This document shows, piece by piece, positions 6,923 to 11,699 of a stretch of DNA of 11,699 bases. Source of the DNA: Candidatus Curtissbacteria bacterium (GTDB lineage Bacteria; Patescibacteriota; Microgenomatia; Curtissbacterales; GWA2-41-24). Location: positions 1-11,699 of the forward strand of contig JAUYIQ010000007.1 in NCBI GenBank assembly GCA_030688205.1, in the 5' to 3' direction. The stretch's first letter is position 1. The number at the start of each line of letters is the position of its first letter. Both the position numbers and the translations under genes were made by a program. The notes beneath the pieces were generated by a model, which made no database searches, was not told where the DNA came from, and saw nothing but the letters and a program-made list of their open reading frames with translations.

Positions 6923-7714
6923 TCAGGGCAGCTTATTGGTGTATTGAGTTGAAATCCAGCCTTGTTTCCCCACAAATTTGATTTCCACCCAGTCTTCTGT
7001 TTCTTGCACAATTTCAAGTTGGTCTCCTGTTTTCACCCTGCCTACTTCGAGACTAGTAGTTGAAGGCTCCTTGCGCACACGAAGAAAGCCTTGAGGGGTT
7101 TTGGATATCTCCAACTTTTGGGCCTTGGGTGCAGGAAGTGGAGATGGCCCAAGACCCTTTGCCGCTTCTGAGGCTAAAGCTACGTCGGCAACGAGCCTAT
7201 ATTCGCCGGAGGTTTGAATCGCAAATTCACGCTTTATGAAGCCCGTTTTACTTAAATTTACAGTGTGGTCACCATTTTCGATGTTTTGGAGCAAATATGG
7301 TGTTTTGGCAATATATTTACCGTCCAGGACTAAATCAGCCTCCTGGGGAGTTGAGCTCACAAAAAGCCCTTTTGTGCCTGATTCCAGGTAAAGTGTCTCT
7401 CCGGACTGAGCCATGAAGTTGTTGTTAAGTTCCCGATTGATAACGGTGAGTGTGCCCGATTTGAGGCTAACTTTAGAAGTGAAGCTGGCCTCACCTGCCG
7501 TTATTTTAACCAGGTACTCTTTTTCTTTGAGCTGATCCGATCTAAAAGGAGTTTTGCCTATATGCTTGCCGTCTAAAAAGACCGCAGCCTCGGGAGTGGA
7601 GGTGATTTGCAGGGCAGCGAGGCTGTTCGTACCCAAGAGGGTGCAACCAGTGAGTGATGAGGCTAGAAACAAGAAACTTGAAGCTAGAAACAGTTTTTTT
7701 AGGAATGAAGGCAT
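6923..7714 (-). CDS. Lipoprotein with two PEGA domains and a C-terminal SH3b domain
   Basis: A 263-residue exported lipoprotein. The signal peptide (residues 1-23, with a small internal FLASS repeat) ends in the lipobox LTGC, giving lipidation at C24. Two PEGA domains follow, marked by 'STPEAAVFLDGKHIGKTP' (~39-56) and 'STPQEADLVLDGKYIAKTP' (~117-135). After a Pro/Ala linker an SH3b domain spans about 202-263, with LRVRKEP, the GD turn and a terminal GWI. PEGA and SH3b domains are usually found in envelope proteins that hold or bind cell-wall material. The open frame runs 77 codons further upstream, but that extension covers the structured leader and has no protein character; the signal peptide fixes the start at 7714. 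GAGG lies only 2 bases before the ATG. It is divergent from the M23 peptidase gene, so a shared cell-wall role is plausible. Confidence 0.82.
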   Translation of the reverse strand: MPSFLKKLFLASSFLFLASSLTGCTLLGTNSLAALQITSTPEAAVFLDGKHIGKTPFRSDQLKEKEYLVKITAGEASFTSKVSLKSGTLTVINRELNNNFMAQSGETLYLESGTKGLFVSSTPQEADLVLDGKYIAKTPYLLQNIENGDHTVNLSKTGFIKREFAIQTSGEYRLVADVALASEAAKGLGPSPLPAPKAQKLEISKTPQGFLRVRKEPSTTSLEVGRVKTGDQLEIVQETEDWVEIKFVGKQGWISTQYTNKLP

Positions 7715-7884
7715 TGCCTCTAAAGTACCACCTTGTTGGAACTCAAACAAGTCCCCCACGTTTAGCCTCTTTTCGAGGCTACATACTATATCAGCAGGTC
7801 GCCTTGGCACCTTCCAGCGAGAAGCTCGCTTCCAGTCATGCCAATGGCGCTCCTCTGATATAATTTTCTCACTTCGTTCGAAAA
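7715..7884 (-). ncRNA. Structured 5' leader resembling a T-box riboswitch
   Basis: Read on the minus strand, a long imperfect stem spans 7884-7770. Its base pairs TTTTCGA with TCGAAAA. Next comes an internal loop with ACGAAGTGAGAAAAT on the 5' side (close to the GAAGAGAGTA-like specifier-loop strand of T-boxes) and GTATGTAGCC on the 3' side. An 8-bp helix TATATCAG/CTGATATA follows, then an AGGAG/ACCTG internal loop, CGCC/GGCG, TTGGCA/TGCCAA and a capped 6-bp hairpin. Downstream are a CTTGTT/AACAAG hairpin (7732-7751) and AAGGTGGTAC (7725-7734), which matches the T-box core TGGNAC. A 7-bp hairpin at 7763-7781 would compete with the base helix. There is no terminator, so control would be of translation, as in the translational T-box class. 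The 3' half of the T-box consensus is poor and the downstream gene is unusual for a T-box, so this remains a candidate. Confidence 0.45.
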
Positions 7885-7893
7885 CTATGGGAC

Positions 7894-7922
7894 TTGACTT
7901 TTGGTACAATTTCTGGTAGTAT
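7894..7922 (+). promoter_or_regulatory. Sigma-70-type promoter of the M23 peptidase gene
   Basis: TTGACT (7894-7899) and TAGTAT (7917-7922) are separated by exactly 17 bases, giving a predicted RNA start near 7929-7931. The transcript would begin at the first strand of the folded leader and carry about 105 untranslated bases before the ATG at 8035. Confidence 0.65.
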
Positions 7923-7930
7923 ACGCCTTT

Positions 7931-8006
7931 GTAAATCTCCCCCACTATGGGTCTATACCCATAGGCTCCCAGGATTCTTTTTAATCTGGGTTCTCGTGGA
8001 GTTTAC
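7931..8006 (+). promoter_or_regulatory. Predicted three-way-junction RNA in the M23 peptidase leader (riboswitch-like)
   Basis: The closing helix pairs GTAAA (7931-7935) and CTCC (7937-7940) with GGAG-TTTAC (7998-8006), with one bulged T. It encloses two hairpins: CTATGGG/CCCATAG (7945-7964, 7 bp, 6-base loop) and CCCAGGATT/AATCTGGG (7968-7990, 8 bp with one bulged G). Single-stranded joints of about 4, 3 and 7 bases complete a compact three-way junction. It is followed directly by a hairpin holding the ribosome binding site. I do not recognise it as a named riboswitch class. Confidence 0.4.
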
Positions 8007-8027
8007 CCTGAAGGTTTTCCTGAAGGG
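8006..8027 (+). promoter_or_regulatory. Hairpin sequestering the M23 Shine-Dalgarno sequence
   Basis: CCCT-GA-AGG, a TTTT loop, and CCT-GA-AGGG pair as four base pairs, a tandem G-A mismatch (often stable as sheared pairs) and three more base pairs. The 3' strand contains GAAGGG (8022-8027), the ribosome binding site 7 bases before the ATG. C8006 is shared with the closing helix of the preceding three-way junction, so the two structures compete at one base. Confidence 0.4.
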
Positions 8028-8034
8028 AAAAAAT

Positions 8035-8781
8035 ATGATTAAGATCAAAATCAACGAAGACCATATTGCTTCCTTTGAAAAGTCTAAAAACAAATTTCTT
8101 AGGAAGATAAGAAGAGCTAAGAGAAGCATTAAGCTCCTTGCACGCATGGAGGCTCGCGAGGCCATATCTTTGGCTCTTGCCCACACACACTTTCAGCTTA
8201 AAATCAGGCCAAGAATTAGAATGTTTTCTAAAATTATTCTGGTTTTAGCTTTTGCATATGTGGCTTCAGATAAGGCACTTGCTTATATAAAACCTCACGA
8301 GGCTGATATTAAAATCAACGGCCAGGCTGTTTTAGCTGCTCCTGCTGAGCCTGCCGGCCAAAGCATATCAGAGGTTCAAATTAGCCAAAGCGTAATTTCC
8401 AGACTTTCTCCCTTTTCCTTTCGAAAACCTGTCGATAGCGGTTATATGTCTCAAGGTTACACCGCTTATCACAGAGGTAACGACATAGCTACGGCTCTTG
8501 GAACTCCTATTCATCCTGTTGGTTCCGGTATTGTGGAATTTGCAGGTTTTACCCCAGACGGTCGCGGAAATGAAGTAATCGTTGACCATGGAGATGGTCT
8601 CAAAACTCTATATGCTCACATGGGTAAAATCTATGTTGGTGTTGGTAATCTTGTCATTTCTTCAGACACTCTTGGTACCGTTGGGTTAACCGGACGAACA
8701 ACCGGCGCCCACGTACATTTCGAAGTATACGATCATAGTATTGCGGTGAACCCTACAAGTTATTTGCCTCAAGATAACTAA
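8035..8781 (+). CDS. M23 family metallopeptidase (LytM-like), membrane anchored
   Basis: A 248-residue protein. A long basic N-terminal stretch (about 1-62, many Lys/Arg) precedes one membrane helix (about 64-84), so the catalytic part lies outside the membrane. The M23 domain covers about residues 128-245. The zinc ligands are visible: H146 and D150 in HRGND, and the second His of HVHFE (H226/H228), with H195 in YAHM as the catalytic histidine. The G-TG-x-TGAHVHFE ending is typical. Such enzymes cut peptide cross-links of peptidoglycan. I chose ATG 8035 because GAAGGG lies 7 bases before it; the longer frame starting at 7894 begins on the promoter's -35 box and crosses the folded leader. Its stop overlaps the convergent PH-domain gene by 4 bases. 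The basic cytoplasmic tail is unusual and may contact nucleic acid or the membrane. Confidence 0.88.
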   Translation: MIKIKINEDHIASFEKSKNKFLRKIRRAKRSIKLLARMEAREAISLALAHTHFQLKIRPRIRMFSKIILVLAFAYVASDKALAYIKPHEADIKINGQAVLAAPAEPAGQSISEVQISQSVISRLSPFSFRKPVDSGYMSQGYTAYHRGNDIATALGTPIHPVGSGIVEFAGFTPDGRGNEVIVDHGDGLKTLYAHMGKIYVGVGNLVISSDTLGTVGLTGRTTGAHVHFEVYDHSIAVNPTSYLPQDN

Positions 8782-9281
8782 GTCTTAAGTGCTCTTAGGC
8801 TGAAATTCTCTTCGTTATTATCCCCTTCCCACCCTTGCTCTATTTTTTCAGTAAGCTCTTCTATTAAAATCTTAAACTCTACAGGATTACCGATATTTTC
8901 GATAACTATTTCCCTTTGGTCAAAACCGGCAGTGATAATAACCAGATGCCCGGTATTGAATAAATATCTCTGCATCACAGATTGCTCGACTGTAACGTGA
9001 GTTATGGCAGTTAGTGGAGCGGTGACTATTTTTCTTGAGAAAATTCCTCTCACTATTATGAAGCGTCTATTGGATAGCGCATATGTAAACGATTGTCTCA
9101 TTCTAATTAAGCGCCCAAGTTTTGGAATTCCAACCAGAAGAAACGCAAAAGGCAGTAACAAGAAGAAGTTTATCCAATAATAACGAGCTCCAATTGAGGT
9201 AACTATGATAAGCTCTTCTCCGCGGCTTAGAAGTTTTTCCAGTTTTTTTCTCTGATTATTGGGGATTTTTTTTGTTTCCAT
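8778..9281 (-). CDS. Bacterial PH-domain (bPH2, YdbS/DUF304-like) membrane protein
   Basis: A 167-residue protein with a polar N-terminus, a hydrophobic region at about 34-57 (one long or two short helices), and then a bacterial PH-like domain at about 60-150. The pattern 'FTYALSNRRFIIVRGIFSRKIVTAPLTAITHVTVEQSV' is the classic bPH_2 signature: a Y-x-(L/V)-T/S-N-R-R start, a strand pair, and the 'L.I.v.v.Qs...r' turn. The family is widespread in membrane-linked contexts; its molecular role is mostly undefined. The ATG at 9281 has no Shine-Dalgarno. A TAAACT box ends 7 bases before it, which would again give a nearly leaderless message. It converges on, and overlaps by 4 bases, the M23 gene. 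Confidence 0.75.
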   Translation of the reverse strand: METKKIPNNQRKKLEKLLSRGEELIIVTSIGARYYWINFFLLLPFAFLLVGIPKLGRLIRMRQSFTYALSNRRFIIVRGIFSRKIVTAPLTAITHVTVEQSVMQRYLFNTGHLVIITAGFDQREIVIENIGNPVEFKILIEELTEKIEQGWEGDNNEENFSLRALKT

Positions 9282-9319
9282 TTAGTTTAGTTTATCACTT
9301 CAGATTACTTCAGCGTAAA

Positions 9320-9357
9320 CACTTAGTGCCTCAGTGTAGACTAATTTTTGCTAAGAT
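9320..9357 (+). promoter_or_regulatory. Promoter region of the secreted-protein gene with an extended -10 box and an inverted repeat
   Basis: TGC-TAAGAT (9349-9357) is an extended -10 motif ending 6 bases before the ATG at 9364, which would make a leaderless message. No convincing -35 is present, as allowed for extended -10 promoters. An inverted repeat, ACACT and AGTGT separated by 9 bases, sits just upstream (about 9320-9338) in the divergent gap of 82 bases and could be an operator; it is short enough to be chance. Confidence 0.4.
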
Positions 9358-9363
9358 GAATTA

Positions 9364-9996
9364 ATGATAGCTAAAATTGGTGTGGCTATTTTAGCCTTGG
9401 CGCTGACGGACCTTATTTATATTAATTATTGGATGGTAAGAAATAGTAGGATAGAGACCAGTAGCCAGAGACCAGTAGAGACAGACATCGTAAGTTCACC
9501 TTCGCCAGATATAGGTAGTTCACCTTCGCCGTTGGTGAGTCCATCTTCAACGCCAACTACACCTGCCGAGACTAAAGTTGTGGAGACAAAAACTGTAGTT
9601 GAAAAACAGACACAAACTATCGTTCAAACTGCTCAGAAGGAAATCTTCATTCCCCTTGGTTCGGGCTCGACTAAAAGTAACAGTTATGTTGACCTTGGTG
9701 GACTTCAGGTGAATATTGACACCACGAAATATTCTCCAATTGATTCTGTGATTTTTGAAAGTTCTATTCGAGTAGAGGGTGGTAATGGCAAAATGTATGC
9801 GCGGCTATATCAAAAAGATGTAGGCGGGGTGATTGGTAGTGAAATTTCTACCAGTTCCGCAGGCGGAATCCTTGGAAGTTCGTCTTCCTTTCTGTTGCCA
9901 ACAGGTAACAGAGTGTATACTGTGCAGGCAAAAACCGATTTGGTAGAATTTCCTGCGTATGTGGACGGTGCGAGGGTGAAGATAACGTTGAAATAA
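9364..9996 (+). CDS. Secreted or anchored protein with Ser/Pro/Thr-rich linker, unknown function
   Basis: A 210-residue protein with a single N-terminal hydrophobic helix (about 4-25) acting as signal peptide or anchor. A low-complexity region of Ser, Pro and Thr follows (about 30-72), partly built from a small DNA repeat (AGTTCACCTTCGCC occurs twice near 9493 and 9516). The segment to about residue 90 is rich in Thr, Val and Gln and may be extended. The C-terminal ~115 residues alternate polar and hydrophobic residues and contain many Gly/Ser, as in an extracellular beta-sandwich. I do not recognise the family. The start is supported by an extended -10 box 6 bases upstream and the helix at the N-terminus. 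Its last codons and stop lie inside the first unit of a tandem hairpin repeat. Confidence 0.6.
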   Translation: MIAKIGVAILALALTDLIYINYWMVRNSRIETSSQRPVETDIVSSPSPDIGSSPSPLVSPSSTPTTPAETKVVETKTVVEKQTQTIVQTAQKEIFIPLGSGSTKSNSYVDLGGLQVNIDTTKYSPIDSVIFESSIRVEGGNGKMYARLYQKDVGGVIGSEISTSSAGGILGSSSSFLLPTGNRVYTVQAKTDLVEFPAYVDGARVKITLK

Positions 9997-10070
9997 ATTC
10001 AACGTTGCGTTCCTAAACGTTGAAATAAATTCAACGTTGCGTTCCTAAACATTGAAATAAATTCAACGTT
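9984..10070 (+). repeat. 32-bp tandem hairpin repeat, about 2.7 copies, overlapping a gene end
   Basis: Units begin at 9984, 10016 and 10048. Each holds a palindrome, AACGTTGAA-ATAAA-TTCAACGTT (9-bp stem, 5-base loop), followed by GCGTTCCTA. The third palindrome has one mismatch (AACATTGAA). The stop codon of the preceding gene (9994-9996) lies in the loop of the first hairpin. The last unit runs directly into the dispersed repeat at 10069. No T-run follows the stems, so they do not look like standard terminators, although they could slow polymerase or protect the 3' end of the message. Confidence 0.75.
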
Positions 10071-10095
10071 GCGGTCCTCGCTTCGCTGTGGGCCT
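10069..10095 (+). repeat. Dispersed short repeat, copy 2
   Basis: It matches 6828-6854 in 24 of 27 positions. Its first ten bases (TTGCGGTCCT) resemble the TTGCGTTCCT that ends each unit of the neighbouring tandem repeat, so the tandem array may have grown from the left edge of this element. Confidence 0.6.
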
Positions 10096-10112
10096 ATACA
10101 TTAAAGTTATTT

Positions 10113-10394
10113 TTACAAAGAATATAATTCAGTTTTGACTTCTTCGGAAATAATATCTCTAATAAACATTAAGCTCGCTCTTTGGTGTCCGTTTTGATGA
10201 AGGTCTTTCTCTGGTATTTGAGGAGTTTGGTGATTTTGATTAAATGGATACCATACCCTTATGTTTCTGGCGCTAAATTGGCCTGGCCTTCTATAGATTC
10301 GCGGCAATCGACGGGAAGGCCGAAGACCGCTATGAACCGGTAGTAATTCTCTTGAAGAGAAAAAACGGATTTCTACTGGCCTATTTTCGACCAT
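10113..10394 (-). CDS. Small basic orphan protein, unknown function
   Basis: A 93-residue protein with many Arg, Pro, Gln and His residues, no membrane helix and no motif I recognise. The N-terminal half has an Arg-rich stretch (LRPSRRLPRIYRRPGQFSAR), and the C-terminal third (RASLMFIRDIISEEVKTELYSL) could form an amphipathic helix. The main argument that it is real is a strong promoter (TTGACT, 17 bases, TAGAAT) ending 9 bases before its ATG, which implies a nearly leaderless message. Weak points are the short length and odd composition. The promoter could instead make a small RNA across the same region. It stands between groEL and the dispersed repeat, transcribed in the same direction as groEL. 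Confidence 0.45.
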   Translation of the reverse strand: MVENRPVEIRFFSSRELLPVHSGLRPSRRLPRIYRRPGQFSARNIRVWYPFNQNHQTPQIPEKDLHQNGHQRASLMFIRDIISEEVKTELYSL

Positions 10395-10403
10395 TTGAGA
10401 TGA

Positions 10404-10432
10404 ATTCTACAGCTTGGATTTTTTAGAGTCAA
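10404..10432 (-). promoter_or_regulatory. Sigma-70-type promoter downstream of groEL
   Basis: On the minus strand TTGACT (10427-10432) and TAGAAT (10404-10409) are separated by exactly 17 bases. The -10 box ends 9 bases before the ATG at 10394, so the RNA would start about 2 bases before the start codon or at it. It begins 17 bases after the groEL stop. Confidence 0.65.
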
Positions 10433-10448
10433 TTAAAAAGAGAGCTTA

Positions 10449-11699
10449 TTAATAGTCGCCCATGCCACCTGGAGGCATTGCCGGCATTGCTTTTTCTTTT
10501 TCCGGGGCGTCTGTGACAAGACACTCGGTTGTAAGAATCATCATAGCGACGGAGGCTGCATTTTGAAGAGCAGAACGTGTTACCTTAATGGGGTCGATAA
10601 CACCTGCTAGGACCAAATCTTCAAATTTGCCGGTGAGAGCATTGAGGCCAATATTGCCTGTGGCTTTTTCTACTTCTTTGACTGCCCAACCGGAGTCCAC
10701 ACCTGCATTTTCAGCTATTTTGGCAAGCGGTTTTTCCAGAGAGTCGCGGACGATTTCGACGCCGATTCGTTCATCTGTGTCGATTGTTGTCTGGATCATT
10801 TTGTCCAGAACTTTCATTGCCCGGACTAACGATACTCCCCCGCCAACTACATAACCTTCTTCAACTGCGGCCTTTGTAGCGTGAACTGCATCATCTACTC
10901 TTTCTTTCTTCTCTTTGAGTTCGATTTCTGTGGCTGCGCCGACGTTAATAACCGCGACTCCGCCGGAAAGCTTAGCGAGACGCTCTTGTAACTTTTCGCG
11001 ATCAAAATCACTGTCTGTGGTTTCAAGCTCTTTTCTGATTTGTTTAATTCTGGCTTCAATTGCAGGTTTTGAGCCTTTGCCGCCAATAATTATTGTGTTG
11101 TCTTTGTCGGAAACGACACTGTCTGCTTTTCCAAGATCTTCAACAGTTACCGATTCCAACTTTCGGCCCATGTCTTCGGAGATGACTGTTCCGCCGGTGA
11201 GAATGGCAATGTCTTCGAGCATTTCTTTGCGTCTGTCACCAAAACCCGGAGCTTTAACGGCCAAAACGTTAAATACACCTCTGATTTTGTTGACAACCAA
11301 AGTTGCTAGGGCTTCGCCTTCGACTTCATCTGCAACAATAACTAGGTTTTTGGAAACTTTTACAAAATTTTCCAAAAATTGGACAAGTTCCTGAAGGGAT
11401 GCGATTTTTTGATCTGTGATTAAAATGTGAGCGTCTTCGACTACGGCCTGCATTTTGTCAGGATCTGTTACAAAATAAGCTGAAACAAATCCCCTGTCGA
11501 ATTCCATTCCTTCTTTATATTCAACGGACAGCTCAAGCCCTTTGCCTTCTTCAACTGTAACAACACCATCCGGACCGACTTTTTGAAGGGCGTCTGCAAT
11601 CATCCTGCCTATTGCCGGATCTGCTGCTGAAATGGTGGCTATTTTTTCGATTTCACCCTGATCCCCTACTTTTTTGGCCATAGTTTTGAGTTGGGCAAC
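10449..11699 (-). CDS. groEL: Chaperonin GroEL (60 kDa, HSP60), C-terminal three quarters; 5' end outside window
   Basis: About 416 residues of GroEL are encoded; the frame is open to the window edge, so the ATG at 11681 is internal and not the true start. Family landmarks are clear in order: ISAADPAIGRMIADAL, KVGPDGVVTVEEG, EGMEFDRGFVSAYF, DEVEGEALATLVVN, VKAPGFGDRRKEMLEDIA, LTGGTVISE, DREKLQERLAKLSGGVAVI, EKKERVDDAVHATKAAVEEG (which holds the catalytic Asp equivalent to E. coli D398) and GGGVSL. The missing part is the first equatorial segment with the DGTTT nucleotide loop. GroEL rings with GroES fold proteins in the cytoplasm. The C-terminal tail is AMPAMPPGGMGDY rather than a long run of GGM repeats. 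I see no terminator after the stop; a new promoter follows at once. Confidence 0.97.
   Translation of the reverse strand, partial: VAQLKTMAKKVGDQGEIEKIATISAADPAIGRMIADALQKVGPDGVVTVEEGKGLELSVEYKEGMEFDRGFVSAYFVTDPDKMQAVVEDAHILITDQKIASLQELVQFLENFVKVSKNLVIVADEVEGEALATLVVNKIRGVFNVLAVKAPGFGDRRKEMLEDIAILTGGTVISEDMGRKLESVTVEDLGKADSVVSDKDNTIIIGGKGSKPAIEARIKQIRKELETTDSDFDREKLQERLAKLSGGVAVINVGAATEIELKEKKERVDDAVHATKAAVEEGYVVGGGVSLVRAMKVLDKMIQTTIDTDERIGVEIVRDSLEKPLAKIAENAGVDSGWAVKEVEKATGNIGLNALTGKFEDLVLAGVIDPIKVTRSALQNAASVAMMILTTECLVTDAPEKEKAMPAMPPGGMGDY

Noticed and set aside
7554..7919. 121-codon + strand ORF opposite the lipoprotein gene and its leader
   Set aside because: It is antisense to the signal peptide and leader, has no start signals, and no recognisable domain.
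7715..7945. N-terminal extension of the lipoprotein ORF by 77 codons
   Set aside because: It places a signal peptide with a lipobox in the middle of a protein, its residues have no protein-like pattern, and the DNA folds into the T-box-like leader.
7894..8034. N-terminal extension of the M23 ORF starting at TTG 7894
   Set aside because: The TTG is the -35 box of a good promoter, the stretch folds as a leader RNA, and a ribosome binding site stands before ATG 8035.
9984..10006. Intrinsic terminator of the secreted-protein gene
   Set aside because: The stem is AT-rich and followed by GCGTTCC, not a T-run.
9984..10095. CRISPR array
   Set aside because: The 32-base period leaves no unique spacers; units are adjacent and nearly identical, and no cas genes are present.
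10915..11394. 159-codon ORF on the + strand inside groEL
   Set aside because: It is antisense to highly conserved groEL codons and has low-complexity Ser/Leu composition, as expected for a shadow frame.

Overview
The window looks like a piece of chromosome from an uncultured Candidate Phyla Radiation (Patescibacteria) bacterium, most likely of the Microgenomates group. The evidence is a moderately AT-rich sequence, densely packed short operons with ATGA overlaps, the style of the multi-membrane glycosyltransferases, and a GroEL ending in a short GGMGDY tail. TGA is used as a stop by many genes here, so the recoded Gracilibacteria/Absconditabacteria group is unlikely. This placement is inference from gene style; no rRNA or marker tree is available.

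Region 1 (1-5841, + strand) is a cell-surface glycan assembly cluster. It holds the C-terminal part of a family-2 membrane glycosyltransferase, two GT39-like (PMT_2) polytopic glycosyltransferases, a small membrane protein, a WecA/MraY-family phosphoglycosyltransferase that would start a lipid-linked glycan, and a UbiA-family enzyme of the decaprenyl-phosphate phosphoribosyltransferase type. Together they suggest synthesis of polyprenyl-phosphate-linked sugars and their use by GT-C enzymes at the membrane. The second and later genes are separated by at most 6 bases or overlap, as in one transcript.

Region 2 (5835-7884, - strand) has a lipoprotein with two PEGA domains and an SH3b domain, followed by two small membrane-anchored proteins of unknown function. 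The lipoprotein is preceded by a structured leader that resembles a T-box. The next gene is preceded by a short upstream ORF that repeats its first nine codons with only synonymous changes, across a small dispersed repeat.

Region 3 (7894-9996) has an M23 peptidase (+) behind a clear sigma-70-type promoter and a folded 5' leader that could sequester its ribosome binding site, a bacterial PH-domain membrane protein (-), and a secreted or anchored protein of unknown function (+). The 320 bases between the lipoprotein and the peptidase therefore hold two back-to-back structured leaders and no convincing gene, although long ORFs run through them by chance.

Region 4 (9984-11699) has a 32-bp tandem hairpin repeat overlapping the end of the preceding gene, a second copy of the dispersed repeat, a 93-residue orphan gene (-) with a strong promoter immediately upstream of its ATG, and the 3' three quarters of groEL (-). 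I saw no convincing intrinsic terminator. The two convergent gene pairs overlap at their stop codons.
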